IMG/VR virus record: IMGVR_UViG_3300037189_009596
Location: 1-21,671 of that record
Length of the DNA stretch: 21,671 nucleotides
Direction: 5' to 3' (one strand)
Source of the DNA: a virus
Of the stretch, positions 20,877 to 21,671 are shown piece by piece. A program made the translations under genes and the position numbers. The notes below the pieces were generated by a model. That model was given only the letters and a program-made list of their open reading frames with translations, was not told the origin of the DNA and searched no databases. Each line of letters opens with the position of its first letter. Position 1 is the stretch's first letter.

Positions 20877-21671
20877 ATGGCTTATCCTGTCGTATCGGCC
20901 CCTTACGGCCTACAGCCAGTGAATTTGATTGGTGGTCAAGTATTTGCAGGTTCTACCCGCATGTACCCCATCATTTACGGTTATGCAACCGACATTTTCT
21001 ATGGCGATTTTGTTGTTCTATCTCGTGGTCGTTTAGAGCGTGCTTCAGTAACTACTGGCACAACTCTGAACCAAACCGTTGGTATTTTCTTGGGCTGCAC
21101 ATACACCAACCCAGTAACTAAGCAAAAGCAGTTCGCTCAATACTGGCCCGGCGGCACTTTGGCTGGTGACTGTGAAGCGTACGTATCAGATGATCCAGAC
21201 GCAGTGTTTAAAGCTGTTGTTTGTTCTTCTGGCACGGTTGTGGCCTCTGCCTCAAATGCAATCGTTGGTTGCAACGTCAGCGCTATTAACAACACTGGTA
21301 ACACTAACACTGGCAATTCAGCAAATGCTGTTTTGGCTCCTGTTGACACCCCAGTAACCACAACTCTGCCACTACGTGTAATTGGCGTTGTTCCTGATAC
21401 CGCTGTTAGTTTAGGTAGTGCAACATACGCAAGTATCTCTACCAACACAATCACTGTTTCAGCGTTGCCTTTCGCACTTCCTGTCGGAACAGACGTTGCT
21501 TCAATTGCAGCTAATGGTCAGATCATTGCTTCAGGTTCATTTGTTGATACAGCGGCGGCTGCTGGCGCAACTTCTGTTGTGTTGAATCAGCCTCCTGCAA
21601 CCGCATTTGTTGCAAGCTCAACAATCGTATTCACCCAGTACCCAGAAGTCTTGGTTAAGTTGAACCAAGGT
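20877..21671 (+). CDS. Major structural (probable major capsid) protein, C-terminus missing
   Basis: An open frame runs from the ATG at 20877 (GGAG seven bases before) to the window end, giving 265 residues. It starts MAYPVVSAPYGLQPVNLIGG, has few charges, and is rich in Thr, Ala, Ser, Val and Gly with many strand-like segments. It follows the scaffold-like and head-associated genes, so it is probably the major capsid protein or a major head decoration protein. I favour capsid by position. The gene continues beyond the window. Confidence 0.8.
   Translation, partial: MAYPVVSAPYGLQPVNLIGGQVFAGSTRMYPIIYGYATDIFYGDFVVLSRGRLERASVTTGTTLNQTVGIFLGCTYTNPVTKQKQFAQYWPGGTLAGDCEAYVSDDPDAVFKAVVCSSGTVVASASNAIVGCNVSAINNTGNTNTGNSANAVLAPVDTPVTTTLPLRVIGVVPDTAVSLGSATYASISTNTITVSALPFALPVGTDVASIAANGQIIASGSFVDTAAAAGATSVVLNQPPATAFVASSTIVFTQYPEVLVKLNQG

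Noticed and set aside
1-21671. Attachment site, integrase, CRISPR array or insertion sequence
   Set aside because: No recombinase gene, no regular spacer-repeat array and no transposase with terminal repeats were found.

Overview
The window is one arm-to-arm section of a double-stranded DNA tailed bacteriophage (Caudoviricetes), most likely uncultured. The evidence is a large terminase, a portal of over 800 residues, a scaffold-like protein and a head protein on the plus strand, facing a long leftward operon of replication and small accessory genes. No host genes, integrase, rRNA, tRNA or CRISPR array are visible. Ribosome binding sites are AGGAG-type and the promoters look sigma70-like, so the host is a bacterium I cannot name. 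No tail gene is visible, so the morphotype is open.

Layout. Positions 1-11033 (minus strand) hold a tightly packed operon, many of whose genes overlap by ATGA. Reading leftward from a perfect TTGACA-17-TATAAT promoter (11093-11121) it has a run of tiny genes (two zinc-ribbon peptides, two membrane peptides, a DpnD/PcfM-like protein), a 327-residue unknown, a MoxR-like AAA ATPase, a 78-residue protein, a HExxH/VWA metallopeptidase-like protein, a DUF3150-like protein and a 294-residue unknown. A terminator follows (3722-3763), then a VRR-NUC nuclease, an unknown, a family A DNA polymerase and more small genes. Positions 11034-11771 are a divergent, AT-rich control region with an iteron-like array of 17 GTTC/GAAC boxes. 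Positions 11772-13830 (plus strand) hold an HNH endonuclease and two paralogous genes, each a free-standing unit with its own promoter, operator and terminator. Positions 13831-14164 are a non-coding stretch with poly-C tracts. Positions 14165-21671 carry the late packaging and head genes: terminase small and large subunits, portal, a small protein, a GroES-like protein, a scaffold-like protein, a small head-associated protein and a major structural protein cut by the window end.

The most striking finding is a family of ten 27-bp dyad sites, GAC-N4-TGAC-N5-GTCA-N4-GTC, scattered over 3.7-13.1 kb. The four GAC/GTC subsites start exactly 8 bp apart. The sites lie just downstream of the -10 boxes of the two paralogous genes, over ribosome binding sites, inside a terminator stem, at stop codons and twice inside coding sequence. 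None was found in the structural arm. This resembles a genome-wide repressor (stoperator-like) network or another multi-site DNA-binding system, and its binding protein is not evident in the window. How the genes work together is inferred: the left arm replicates DNA and probably modifies the host, the central region controls both arms, and the right arm packages DNA and builds the head.
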